NCBI GenBank assembly: GCA_014859985.1
Contig: JACZKN010000005.1
Span: forward strand, 1-5,381
Source of the DNA: Candidatus Krumholzibacteriia bacterium
Lineage (GTDB): Bacteria > Krumholzibacteriota > Krumholzibacteriia > LZORAL124-64-63
Reading direction: 5' to 3'
Length of the DNA stretch: 5,381 nt
Shown: in pieces, positions 1 to 5,381 of the stretch
Layout of the letters: the number at the start of each line of letters is the position of its first letter
How positions within the stretch are numbered: the stretch's first letter is position 1
The notes under the pieces: generated by a model
What the model saw: only the letters and a program-made list of their open reading frames with translations
What the model was told of the DNA's origin: nothing
The model's database searches: none
Made by a program: the position numbers and the translations under genes

Positions 1-30
1 GGCCGTCGCCCCGCCGGCGGGGCGACGGCC
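1..30. repeat. Perfect 30-bp palindrome at the left edge
   Basis: The first 30 bases are self-complementary: a 12-base arm GGCCGTCGCCCC, a palindromic centre GCCGGC, and the exact reverse complement of the arm. In single-stranded form it would make a 12-bp stem, or more if the centre pairs. No T-run follows on either side inside the window, so it is not a canonical intrinsic terminator. It may extend left beyond the window. If the possible secreted-protein reading frame at 1-101 is real, the palindrome lies inside that coding region; otherwise it is an intergenic stem-loop downstream of selC. Confidence 0.85.
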
Positions 31-101
31 AGCCAGCACAGCAGGGCCGCCCAAGGAGCGGTCGCCGCGAGCCTGGCGGTCTGTGCACGGTTGCGGATCA
101 C
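1..101 (-). CDS. Possible N-terminus of an exported protein, cut by the window edge
   Basis: From a GTG at 99-101 the minus strand reads 33 codons without a stop to the left edge. The N-terminus is basic (VIRNRAQTAR, four charged or amide residues early) and is followed by a hydrophobic stretch (ALLCWLAVA) and then PPAG. This resembles a Sec signal peptide with cleavage near residues 26-30. Against it: the upstream sequence has only a weak purine patch (GGGAC about 6 bases before GTG), no ATG lies in frame, and open frames are common in DNA this GC-rich. The function is unknown and cannot be judged from 33 residues. If real, it starts about 100 bp after selC on the same strand. Confidence 0.25.
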   Translation of the reverse strand, partial: MIRNRAQTARLAATAPWAALLCWLAVAPPAGRR

Positions 102-135
102 GCGGTGTCCCGTTCCGAAGGGGCCGGCTGCCCAT

Positions 136-156
136 ACCCCGGGGCCCTTCCGGGGT
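136..156. repeat. 7-bp stem-loop downstream of selC
   Basis: ACCCCGG (136-142) and CCGGGGT (150-156) are perfect inverted copies separated by a 7-base loop. In the selC transcript this stem would start about 45 nt after the encoded CCA. It could act as a 3' processing or termination structure, but no U-run follows it, so a terminator role is only a guess. Nothing else convincing is seen between 157 and 201. Confidence 0.4.
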
Positions 157-201
157 TCCCCGGCGGCGGACGGGCGGCGGCCGGGCAGGAAGCGGAGAAG
201 A

Positions 202-299
202 TGGCGGGAATGTGTGGGAATCGAACCCACCTCGGACGGTAAACGCGCCCGACAGAAGGATTTGAAGTCCCCGGGGCCCACCAGGACCCATTCATTCCC
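202..299 (-). tRNA. selC: tRNA-Sec (anticodon UCA), selenocysteine tRNA
   Basis: This 98-nt tRNA inserts selenocysteine at UGA codons after charging with serine and conversion by SelA, and is delivered by SelB. The anticodon arm contains GGACTTCAAATCC, the hallmark of bacterial tRNA-Sec, with the UCA anticodon at 263-265. The D arm has a 6-bp stem (284-289 with 274-279, one G-U) and a 4-base loop TGGT, as expected for tRNA-Sec and unlike normal tRNAs. The long variable arm has 7 pairs (246-252 with 232-238, one G-U) and a 7-base loop. The T arm is GTGGG-TTCGATT-CCCAC. G73 (205) and an encoded CCA (202-204) end the gene. The acceptor pairs 7 bases (293-299 with 206-212); the expected eighth pair would be an A-A mismatch (292 and 213). 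The anticodon stem has two G-U pairs at its base. The gene lies 35 bp after ridA on the same strand. Confidence 0.95.
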
Positions 300-311
300 G
301 CCCAACCGGAA

Positions 312-333
312 GGGCCGACTGCCGGTGCGGCCC
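312..333. repeat. Stem-loop between ridA and selC
   Basis: GGGCCG (312-317) and CGGCCC (328-333) form a 6-bp perfect stem with a 10-base loop, filling most of the 35-bp gap between the ridA stop and the 5' end of selC. No U-run follows it on the minus strand. It could be a weak ridA terminator, or a processing site freeing the tRNA from a ridA-selC transcript. A TTGACG that could serve as a -35 box for selC overlaps the ridA stop (333-338), but I see no credible -10 box at the right distance. Confidence 0.4.
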
Positions 334-334
334 G

Positions 335-718
335 TCAACCAGAATACGCGATCATCTCCACTTCCACCAGCACGTCCTTGGGCAGGCGCGACACTTCCAC
401 CACCGAACGGGCCGGCGGGTTCTCCCCGAAGAAGGTCTTGTAGACCTCGTTGATGGCCGCGAACTCGCCCATGTCCCGGATGAAGACCGTGACCTTGACC
501 ACGTCGCCGAGCCCGAGTCCGCCCGCCTCGACGATGGCCCGGGCGTTGGCCAGGGCCTGCCGCGCCTGGTCGGGCGCCGTCTCCCCCACGACCTGCATGG
601 TCGCCGGGTCCAGCGGGATCTGTCCCGCGGTGAACAGGAAGCCGCCCGCCTTCACGCCCTGGCTGTACGGCCCGATGGCCCCGGGCGCGCGGTCGGTCGC
701 GATGGTCCTGCGCGTCAT
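335..718 (-). CDS. ridA: RidA family reactive enamine/imine deaminase
   Basis: The 127-residue product is a full-length RidA/YjgF/UK114 protein, a cytosolic trimer that hydrolyses reactive 2-aminoacrylate and related enamines released by PLP enzymes such as threonine/serine dehydratase. Visible family features are APGAIGPYSQ near residues 11-20 (with the active-site Tyr18), FTAGQIPLDP at 29-38, and the C-terminal signature PARSVVEVSRLPKDVLVEVE at 102-121. That signature holds Arg104, which binds the substrate carboxylate, and Glu121. The ATG at 716-718 was chosen because the homologous N-terminus begins here and GAGGAG (724-729) sits 5 bases upstream. An in-frame ATG further upstream would add a 36-residue arginine-rich tail that reads through the promoter. 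The TGA stop falls at the normal family length, so it is a true stop and not a Sec codon. selC follows 35 bp later. Confidence 0.95.
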   Translation of the reverse strand: MTRRTIATDRAPGAIGPYSQGVKAGGFLFTAGQIPLDPATMQVVGETAPDQARQALANARAIVEAGGLGLGDVVKVTVFIRDMGEFAAINEVYKTFFGENPPARSVVEVSRLPKDVLVEVEMIAYSG

Positions 719-761
719 GTCCTCTCCTCGCGTGAAGCCGTAACTCGCGCTGCGTCGCCGC

Positions 762-790
762 ATTGTACGCCCCCTATAACCCCGAAGCAA
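762..790 (-). promoter_or_regulatory. Sigma-70-type promoter for ridA
   Basis: On the minus strand, TTGCTT (785-790) is followed by a 17-bp spacer and TACAAT (762-767). The -10 matches TATAAT at five of six positions; the -35 keeps only the TTG. The predicted start, near 755, gives a leader of roughly 37 nt containing the good ridA Shine-Dalgarno. The promoter lies between the big palindrome after glmS and ridA, so ridA (and perhaps selC) is probably transcribed independently of glmMS. Confidence 0.6.
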
Positions 791-835
791 CCCCGCAGCG
801 CCGTACCCAGCGCGGAACCTTGCCATGGCCGCGCA

Positions 836-976
836 ACGGTGGAGTAGGGGGCGCGGGTCGCCTGTCCGGGGCGTCTGAAGGCCGGCGCAGCCAGGAGGGC
901 GGAGCCGGCCGCAAGCCGAGCGGGGCCGCGGCAGGAAGCCGCGGCCCCGCGTCCCCGGACAGGCGACCCGCGCCCC

Positions 977-988
<12 letters not shown>
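836..988. repeat. 153-bp composite inverted repeat with 36-bp perfect arms at the glmS 3' end
   Basis: Bases 836-871 are the exact reverse complement of 953-988, 36 of 36. The right arm contains the last three codons and TAG stop of glmS. The left arm is an inverted copy lying toward ridA. Two smaller perfect inverted repeats sit between the arms: GGCCGGC/GCCGGCC (880-886 with 904-910) and a 13-bp stem (920-932 with 938-950) around the loop AGGAA. A glmS transcript would fold into a very long stem capped by two hairpins; as DNA it could extrude as a cruciform. No U-run follows, so the terminator role is inferred from position only. It may block transcription into ridA or protect the glmS mRNA 3' end. 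Confidence 0.95.
920..950 (-). terminator. 13-bp GC hairpin after glmS, possible terminator or mRNA 3' stabiliser
   Basis: This is the first local hairpin formed after the glmS stop: a 13-bp perfect stem with loop TTCCT on the transcript strand, starting 27 nt after the TAG. It is nested within the larger 36-bp inverted repeat. It is stable but lacks a downstream U-tract, so intrinsic termination would be non-canonical. RNA 3'-end protection or a Rho-assisted stop are alternatives. Confidence 0.4.
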
Positions 989-2797
<1,809 letters not shown>

Positions 2798-2816
2798 GGG
2801 CCGGTCCTCCCGTGGC

Positions 2817-2868
2817 GCCCGGCGGTCCCACGGCCTCCGGGCGCGAAAGCATGAAGGGGCCGCCGGGC
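2817..2868. promoter_or_regulatory. Stem-loop in the glmM-glmS spacer, next to the glmS ribosome binding site
   Basis: GCCCGGCGG (2817-2825) and CCGCCGGGC (2860-2868) are perfect inverted copies. After one mismatch in the transcript, three more pairs follow (2827-2829 with 2856-2858), leaving a 26-base loop. The stem ends five bases before the glmS Shine-Dalgarno (2805-2811). It may influence glmS translation or processing of the glmMS mRNA. The 88-nt spacer is too short for a glmS ribozyme and does not resemble one. A regulatory role is inference from position. Confidence 0.45.
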
Positions 2869-2885
2869 TGTCCCGGAGCCCCGCG

Positions 2886-4220
2886 TCAGGCCAGGGCGGT
2901 CCTGACCTTCCCGATCAGTTCGGCGGCCGCGGCCTCGTCTTGAGCCTCGGCGATGATCCGCACCACCGGTTCGGTGTTGGAGGCTCGCACGTGCACCCAG
3001 CCGTTGTCGTCCAGCCACTTGACGCCGTCGCGGGTGTCGATCGCGCCCGGGCCCAGGGCGGCCACCAGGGCCTCCGGCGAAGGCAGGTTGGCGGCCTCCA
3101 GCTTGGTCTTGACCATCACCACAGGCGGCAGGGCCGCCACCAGATCCGCCAGGGTCCCGCCGCGCTCGGCCAGGTGCTGCAGCACCATGACGATGCCGAC
3201 GAGGGCGTCGCGCCCCGCGTGCAGCGCCGGATAGATGACGCCGCCGTTGCCCTCGCCCCCCAGGACGCAGCCCTCGGCCAGCATGGCTTCGACCACGTTG
3301 GCCTCCCCCACCGGCGTGCGGAAGACCCGGCAGCCGTGCCTCGCCGCCACCTTCTCGATCAGCCCCGTGGTCGAGAGGTTGACCGCCATGCTGCCGGGCG
3401 TGCGGCCCAGCAGGAAGTCCGCGGCCAGGGCCAGGGTCAGCTCCTCGGACAGGGCCCGGCCGGCGCCGTCGACCAGGGCCAGGCGGTCCACGTCCGGGTC
3501 CACGGCCAGGCCCAGGTCCGCGCCCTGGCGCTTCACCTCGGCGCAGAGGTCCTGCAGGTGGGCCGGCGTGGGTTCGGGGTCGTGGGGGAAGTTGCCGCTG
3601 AGGCCGCAGTGAAGCGGCGTGCAGTGCACGCCCAGCCTATCCAGAAGACGCGGCACGATCGCGCCGCCGGCCCCCTCCACCGCGTCGACCACCGCGTGCA
3701 GGCCGCGGGCGGCGATCCGCCGCGGCTCGAGCCAGGGCAGGCGCAGCAGGGCCGCGAGGTGGCGGTCGTCCGCACCGGCCTCGCCGCGCACCCGGCCCAG
3801 GCGGTCCCAGGCCACGTGGCCCGATTCCGCCTCGAAGTGCTGCCGGACCTCGCGGTTCTGGGCCGCGGTCAGGAACAGGCCGTCGCCCTGCAGGAACTTC
3901 AGCGCGTTCCACTGCTGGGGATTGTGGCTGGCGGTGATGATCACCCCGCCCACGGCGTCGGATTCCTGGACGGCCATCTCGGTGGTCGGCGTGGTGGCGA
4001 TGCCGATGTCCACCACGTCGTGGCCGGTGGAGCACAAGGCCGCGGCCACGGCGTCCAGGACCATGGGACCGCTGGGACGGGTGTCCCGGCCCACCACCAC
4101 CGGCCCGGCCGGCAGCCAGGCGCCGAAAGCGGAGGCCCAGCGGGCCACCGTGACCGCGTCGAGGCCGTCGCCCACGACCCCGCGGATTCCCGAAACACTG
4201 ACGCGAAGCGGCAAGCTCAT
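2886..4220 (-). CDS. glmM: Phosphohexomutase, probably phosphoglucosamine mutase
   Basis: The 444-residue protein belongs to the alpha-D-phosphohexomutase family (E. coli GlmM is 445 residues). In this context it most likely converts GlcN-6-P to GlcN-1-P for UDP-GlcNAc synthesis. Four active-site segments appear in order: TASHNP (96-101) with phosphoserine Ser98; DPDVDR (241-246), the Mg-binding loop; GGEGNGG (321-327), the sugar-binding loop; and RASNTEP (412-418), the phosphate-binding loop. GEGNGG and RASNTEP are the style of archaeal and Bacteroidetes-like GlmM/phosphomannomutases rather than E. coli GlmM. Glucose or mannose specificity cannot be excluded from sequence; linkage to glmS favours GlcN. 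The ATG at 4218-4220 begins the conserved N-terminus (SVSGIRGVVG) and has GGAG (4228-4231) 7 bases upstream. A longer in-frame start at 4331 would run back to the tRNA terminator and is rejected. glmS follows after 88 bp. Confidence 0.9.
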   Translation of the reverse strand: MSLPLRVSVSGIRGVVGDGLDAVTVARWASAFGAWLPAGPVVVGRDTRPSGPMVLDAVAAALCSTGHDVVDIGIATTPTTEMAVQESDAVGGVIITASHNPQQWNALKFLQGDGLFLTAAQNREVRQHFEAESGHVAWDRLGRVRGEAGADDRHLAALLRLPWLEPRRIAARGLHAVVDAVEGAGGAIVPRLLDRLGVHCTPLHCGLSGNFPHDPEPTPAHLQDLCAEVKRQGADLGLAVDPDVDRLALVDGAGRALSEELTLALAADFLLGRTPGSMAVNLSTTGLIEKVAARHGCRVFRTPVGEANVVEAMLAEGCVLGGEGNGGVIYPALHAGRDALVGIVMVLQHLAERGGTLADLVAALPPVVMVKTKLEAANLPSPEALVAALGPGAIDTRDGVKWLDDNGWVHVRASNTEPVVRIIAEAQDEAAAAELIGKVRTALA

Positions 4221-4245
4221 GTCCTTTCTCCGGATCGCCGTACCG

Positions 4246-4261
4246 GGCCCCTGCGGGGGCC
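4246..4261. repeat. Small hairpin in the glmM leader
   Basis: GGCCCC (4246-4251) and GGGGCC (4256-4261) form a 6-bp stem with a tetraloop, about 15 bases upstream of the glmM Shine-Dalgarno. It could modulate glmM translation or simply reflect GC-rich composition. No known riboswitch is recognised in this leader. Confidence 0.3.
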
Positions 4262-4278
4262 TCCGGCGCCGGGAGAAC

Positions 4279-4307
4279 AGGATACCACCGATGGGCGGGA
4301 TCCGAAA
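4279..4307 (-). promoter_or_regulatory. Weak candidate sigma-70 promoter for glmM-glmS
   Basis: TATCCT (4279-4284) on the minus strand matches the -10 consensus at four of six positions. TTTCGG (4302-4307), or TTCGGA one base over, sits 16-17 bp upstream as a poor -35. The location, just after the tRNA terminator and about 60 bp before the glmM ATG, is what makes it plausible. glmM needs a promoter here because the preceding tRNA transcript is strongly terminated. Confidence 0.3.
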
Positions 4308-4329
4308 CCTCGCCGAATCCGACCGATAC

Positions 4330-4357
4330 AAAAAAACCTGCGCGGACGCAGGCTTTT
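4330..4357 (-). terminator. Intrinsic terminator of the tRNA-Phe/tRNA-Thr operon
   Basis: On the minus strand AAAAG is followed by CCTGCG-TCCG-CGCAGG and a run of seven Ts (4330-4336). The stem is 6 bp with a tetraloop and can be extended by a G-U pair and A-U pairs into the flanking tracts. It starts 15 nt after the tRNA-Thr CCA, a standard position. The complementary strand has only four Ts after the stem, so it works best for leftward transcription. Confidence 0.9.
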
Positions 4358-4371
4358 CCGTCGGGTGTCCC

Positions 4372-4447
4372 TGGAGCTGGTGTGGGGACTCGAACCCCAG
4401 ACCTGCTCATTACGAGTGAGCTGCTCTACCAGCTGAGCTACACCAGC
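4372..4447 (-). tRNA. tRNA-Thr (anticodon CGU)
   Basis: This 76-nt tRNA has acceptor GCTGGTG/CACCAGC, the canonical TAGCTCAG start of the D arm, and anticodon stem GCTCA/TGAGC around the loop CTCGTAA. That gives anticodon CGU (4412-4414), reading ACG threonine codons. The T arm is TGGGG-TTCGAGT-CCCCA, and the 3' CCA is encoded (4372-4374). The first two acceptor pairs, G1-C72 and C2-G71, match threonine identity. The discriminator is U rather than the A of E. coli tRNA-Thr. It lies 16 bp after tRNA-Phe and is probably cotranscribed from the promoter at 4577-4605. Confidence 0.96.
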
Positions 4448-4463
4448 CCCGGAGGATCCGAAG

Positions 4464-4539
4464 TGGTGCCTGGGGGCGGAGTCGAACCACCGACACCATG
4501 ATTTTCAGTCATGTGCTCTACCAACTGAGCTACCCAGGC
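4464..4539 (-). tRNA. tRNA-Phe (anticodon GAA)
   Basis: This 76-nt tRNA has acceptor GCCTGGG/CCCAGGC, D arm TAGCTCAGTTGGTAGAGC, and anticodon stem CATGA/TCATG around CTGAAAA with anticodon GAA (4504-4506). The T arm is GGTGG-TTCGACT-CCGCC, with discriminator A and an encoded CCA (4464-4466). It is the first gene of a two-tRNA operon and sits about 30 nt after the predicted transcription start. Confidence 0.97.
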
Positions 4540-4576
4540 ACCGGAAAAACAACCCCGGCGCGAACCGGGAACGGGA

Positions 4577-4605
4577 ATAAAACACCGCCGGGAATCGATT
4601 GTCAA
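4577..4605 (-). promoter_or_regulatory. Sigma-70 promoter of the tRNA-Phe/Thr operon
   Basis: The minus strand has a perfect -35 TTGACA (4600-4605), a 17-bp spacer and a -10 TTTTAT (4577-4582, four of six). Transcription should start near 4570, leaving a leader of about 30 nt before tRNA-Phe. The region around the expected start is C/G-rich and could be a stringent-control discriminator, which is inference. Confidence 0.8.
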
Positions 4606-4606
4606 G

Positions 4607-4641
4607 CGGCCCGGGGGGGATTCCGCCCCGAGCCCGGGCCG
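4607..4641 (-). terminator. GC-rich hairpin between the receiver gene and the tRNA promoter
   Basis: CGGCCCGGG (4607-4615) and CCCGGGCCG (4633-4641) form a 9-bp perfect stem with further possible G-C pairing in the 17-base interior. It starts 17 nt after the stop codon of the receiver gene and ends one base before the tRNA -35 box. There is no U-tract, so it is a probable but non-canonical terminator that insulates the tRNA promoter. Confidence 0.5.
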
Positions 4642-4658
4642 TTCACGAGTGATCCGGT

Positions 4659-5069
4659 CTAGGCCCGCACCGGATTGACCTGGGCCAGGCGCGCGAGGGT
4701 GGCCACCACCTCGTCCATCTCGAAGGGCTTGTAGAGGCAGGCGTCGGCCCGCGACCAGGTGGCGACGAACTTCTCCCGGTCGCGGGTGTCCACCTTGCGG
4801 GCGGTCAGCAGCAGGATGGGAAAGAGCGTGGCCTGCGGGTCGTTCTCCATCCACTCCTTGAGCATGCGGCTGACCTCGTAGCCGTTGCACCCCGGCAGCA
4901 TCACGTCCAGGATCATCACGTCCGGCGGGTTGCGCTTGGCCTTCTCCAGGCCCTCGAGCCCGTCCACGGCGGTGGCCACGGTGAAGCCCCGCCGCGTGAG
5001 GCTGAACTCCAGGGTCTCGAGGATGTCCGGCTCGTCGTCCACGACGAGGATCCGCAGGTTGCGCTCCAT
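4659..5069 (-). CDS. Stand-alone CheY-like response regulator receiver
   Basis: The 136-residue protein is a single receiver (REC) domain with no output domain; it should be phosphorylated by a histidine kinase and act through protein contacts. Key residues are the acidic pair Asp11-Asp12 after ILVV, phosphoacceptor Asp55 in MILDVMLPG, Thr89 in ILLLTA and Lys114 in LYKPF. All are conserved, so phosphorylation should be competent. The segment between beta-3 and beta-4 (about 64-83, with EWMENDPQATLFP) is long, as in many PleD/Spo0F-like or kinase-associated receivers. The start is the ATG at 5067-5069, with GGAGG (5079-5083) 9 bases upstream; a nearer ATG at 5075-5077 is out of frame. The partner kinase is not in the window. 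It is not identifiable as cheY by sequence alone. A long leader with a sigma-54-like promoter precedes it. Confidence 0.93.
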   Translation of the reverse strand: MERNLRILVVDDEPDILETLEFSLTRRGFTVATAVDGLEGLEKAKRNPPDVMILDVMLPGCNGYEVSRMLKEWMENDPQATLFPILLLTARKVDTRDREKFVATWSRADACLYKPFEMDEVVATLARLAQVNPVRA

Positions 5070-5103
5070 GCTCCCATGCCTCCGGGCTGCGGGCCGGCGG
5101 GCG

Positions 5104-5117
5104 TGCCGGCTCCGGCA
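5104..5117. repeat. Short palindrome upstream of the receiver gene
   Basis: TGCCGG and CCGGCA are inverted around a 2-base centre (5104-5117), about 35 bp before the receiver ATG. It could be a small operator or leader hairpin. In this GC-rich setting chance occurrence is also likely. Confidence 0.3.
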
Positions 5118-5230
5118 GGTATGTTCGGCCGGCAGCGCCCCCGGGTTGAGGACCTTGGCACGGCCGGCGCGGGCCGGGCCCGCGTCCCCGGCGGCAGGAA
5201 TTGCCCGCGGCCGGTTCCGGGGCGGCGCCG

Positions 5231-5270
5231 CCCGATCTTCAAGACGTTGCCGTGCAACGACTTGATCGGG
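5231..5270. repeat. Strong dyad / hairpin in the leader of the receiver gene
   Basis: TCAAGACGTTGC (5239-5250) and GCAACGACTTGA (5254-5265) are inverted repeats with one mismatched position and a 3-base centre. Outer CCCGA (5231-5235) and TCGGG (5266-5270) extend the stem after a 3-base bulge. The inner dyad is much less GC-rich than its surroundings, which argues against composition as the cause. It lies about 20-50 nt downstream of the start predicted for the sigma-54 motif. It could therefore be either an RNA leader hairpin or a DNA operator. Confidence 0.7.
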
Positions 5271-5297
5271 ACGGGGCCCACCCCCGAGGCCGGATTT

Positions 5298-5313
5298 TGC
5301 AAACGGTATGCCA
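5298..5313 (-). promoter_or_regulatory. Candidate sigma-54 (-24/-12) promoter
   Basis: The minus strand reads TGGCATACCGTTTGCA. It has the invariant GG and GC with the required 10 bases between them, and matches TGGCA and TTGCA of the RpoN consensus. The predicted start near 5287 would give the receiver gene a leader of about 218 nt. The motif lies 24 bp after the stop of the possible upstream reading frame. An enhancer site would be beyond the right edge, so only the core promoter can be judged. Confidence 0.55.
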
Positions 5314-5336
5314 CCGCCGGACGGCGCCGAGGAGGA

Positions 5337-5381
5337 TCAGGGCCCCAGGCGCCGCGCCAGGTGCCGGCCGGTGGCCGAGCC
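5337..5381 (-). CDS. Possible C-terminal tail of an upstream gene, cut by the window edge
   Basis: On the minus strand 14 codons run from the right edge to a TGA at 5337-5339, reading GSATGRHLARRLGP. Every codon ends in G or C, as in the clear genes of this window, and the stop is followed at once by the sigma-54-like promoter, a natural gene boundary. Fourteen residues are too few to assign a family, and another minus-strand frame is also open here, so this is tentative. No other gene is seen between 5070 and 5336; that stretch holds only the promoter, the dyad at 5231-5270 and small GC-rich inverted repeats. Confidence 0.35.
   Translation of the reverse strand, partial: GSATGRHLARRLGP

Noticed and set aside
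335..337. ridA TGA as a selenocysteine codon, given the adjacent selC
   Set aside because: The protein already ends at the normal family length right after the conserved VEVEMIA segment, and reading through would run into the tRNA gene. The glmM TGA was rejected for the same reason.
2798..2885. glmS ribozyme upstream of glmS
   Set aside because: The spacer is only 88 nt, shorter than the ribozyme, shows no recognisable core, and the ribozyme is mainly known from Firmicutes.
4916..5314. Minus-strand frame from a GTG at 5314 through the leader into the receiver gene
   Set aside because: It overlaps the receiver CDS in another frame and becomes P/G/R-rich. A short stretch around 5226-5274 has codons all ending in G or C, but the dyad there gives similar patterns on both strands, and no Shine-Dalgarno precedes a plausible start.
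5308..5381. Plus-strand ATG frame starting at 5308 and leaving the right edge
   Set aside because: There is no Shine-Dalgarno before the ATG, the product is P/R/E-rich without recognisable features, and it lies opposite the sigma-54 motif; nothing else in the window is on the plus strand.

Overview
This is a GC-rich bacterial window. Every gene I can support lies on the minus strand, so the region reads from right to left. The organism has genome-encoded tRNA CCA ends, a selenocysteine tRNA, a probable sigma-54 promoter and a GlmM of the archaeal/Bacteroidetes-like phosphohexomutase type. This fits a high-GC Gram-negative-type lineage, such as an FCB-superphylum or related candidate phylum, or a former deltaproteobacterial group. 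That placement is inference; no gene here is phylogenetically decisive by eye.

In transcription order (right to left): the window opens with a possible gene tail ending at 5337, then a good -24/-12 (sigma-54) motif at 5298-5313. A structured, apparently non-coding leader with a strong dyad at 5231-5270 follows, then a stand-alone CheY-like receiver protein (4659-5069). A GC-rich hairpin separates it from a tRNA operon with a near-consensus sigma-70 promoter: tRNA-Phe(GAA), tRNA-Thr(CGU), then a textbook intrinsic terminator at 4330-4357.

Next is an amino-sugar module: a phosphohexomutase, probably phosphoglucosamine mutase (glmM, 2886-4220), then glucosamine-6-phosphate synthase (glmS, 977-2797). 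GlmS makes GlcN-6-P from fructose-6-P and glutamine, and GlmM converts it to GlcN-1-P for UDP-GlcNAc, which feeds peptidoglycan and LPS. The 88-nt spacer between them can form a stem that ends just before the glmS Shine-Dalgarno.

The glmS 3' end is one arm of an exceptional inverted repeat: 36-bp perfect arms at 836-871 and 953-988, enclosing two further hairpins. Past it, ridA (335-718, an enamine/imine deaminase) has its own promoter. ridA is followed 35 bp later by selC, the selenocysteine tRNA (202-299, anticodon UCA). The last 201 bases hold a small stem-loop, a possible start of a secreted protein running off the left edge, and a perfect 30-bp palindrome at the boundary.

There is no CRISPR array, insertion sequence or phage gene. 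The least ordinary items are the 153-bp composite palindrome at the glmS terminus, the selC gene, and the sigma-54/long-leader arrangement before the lone receiver.
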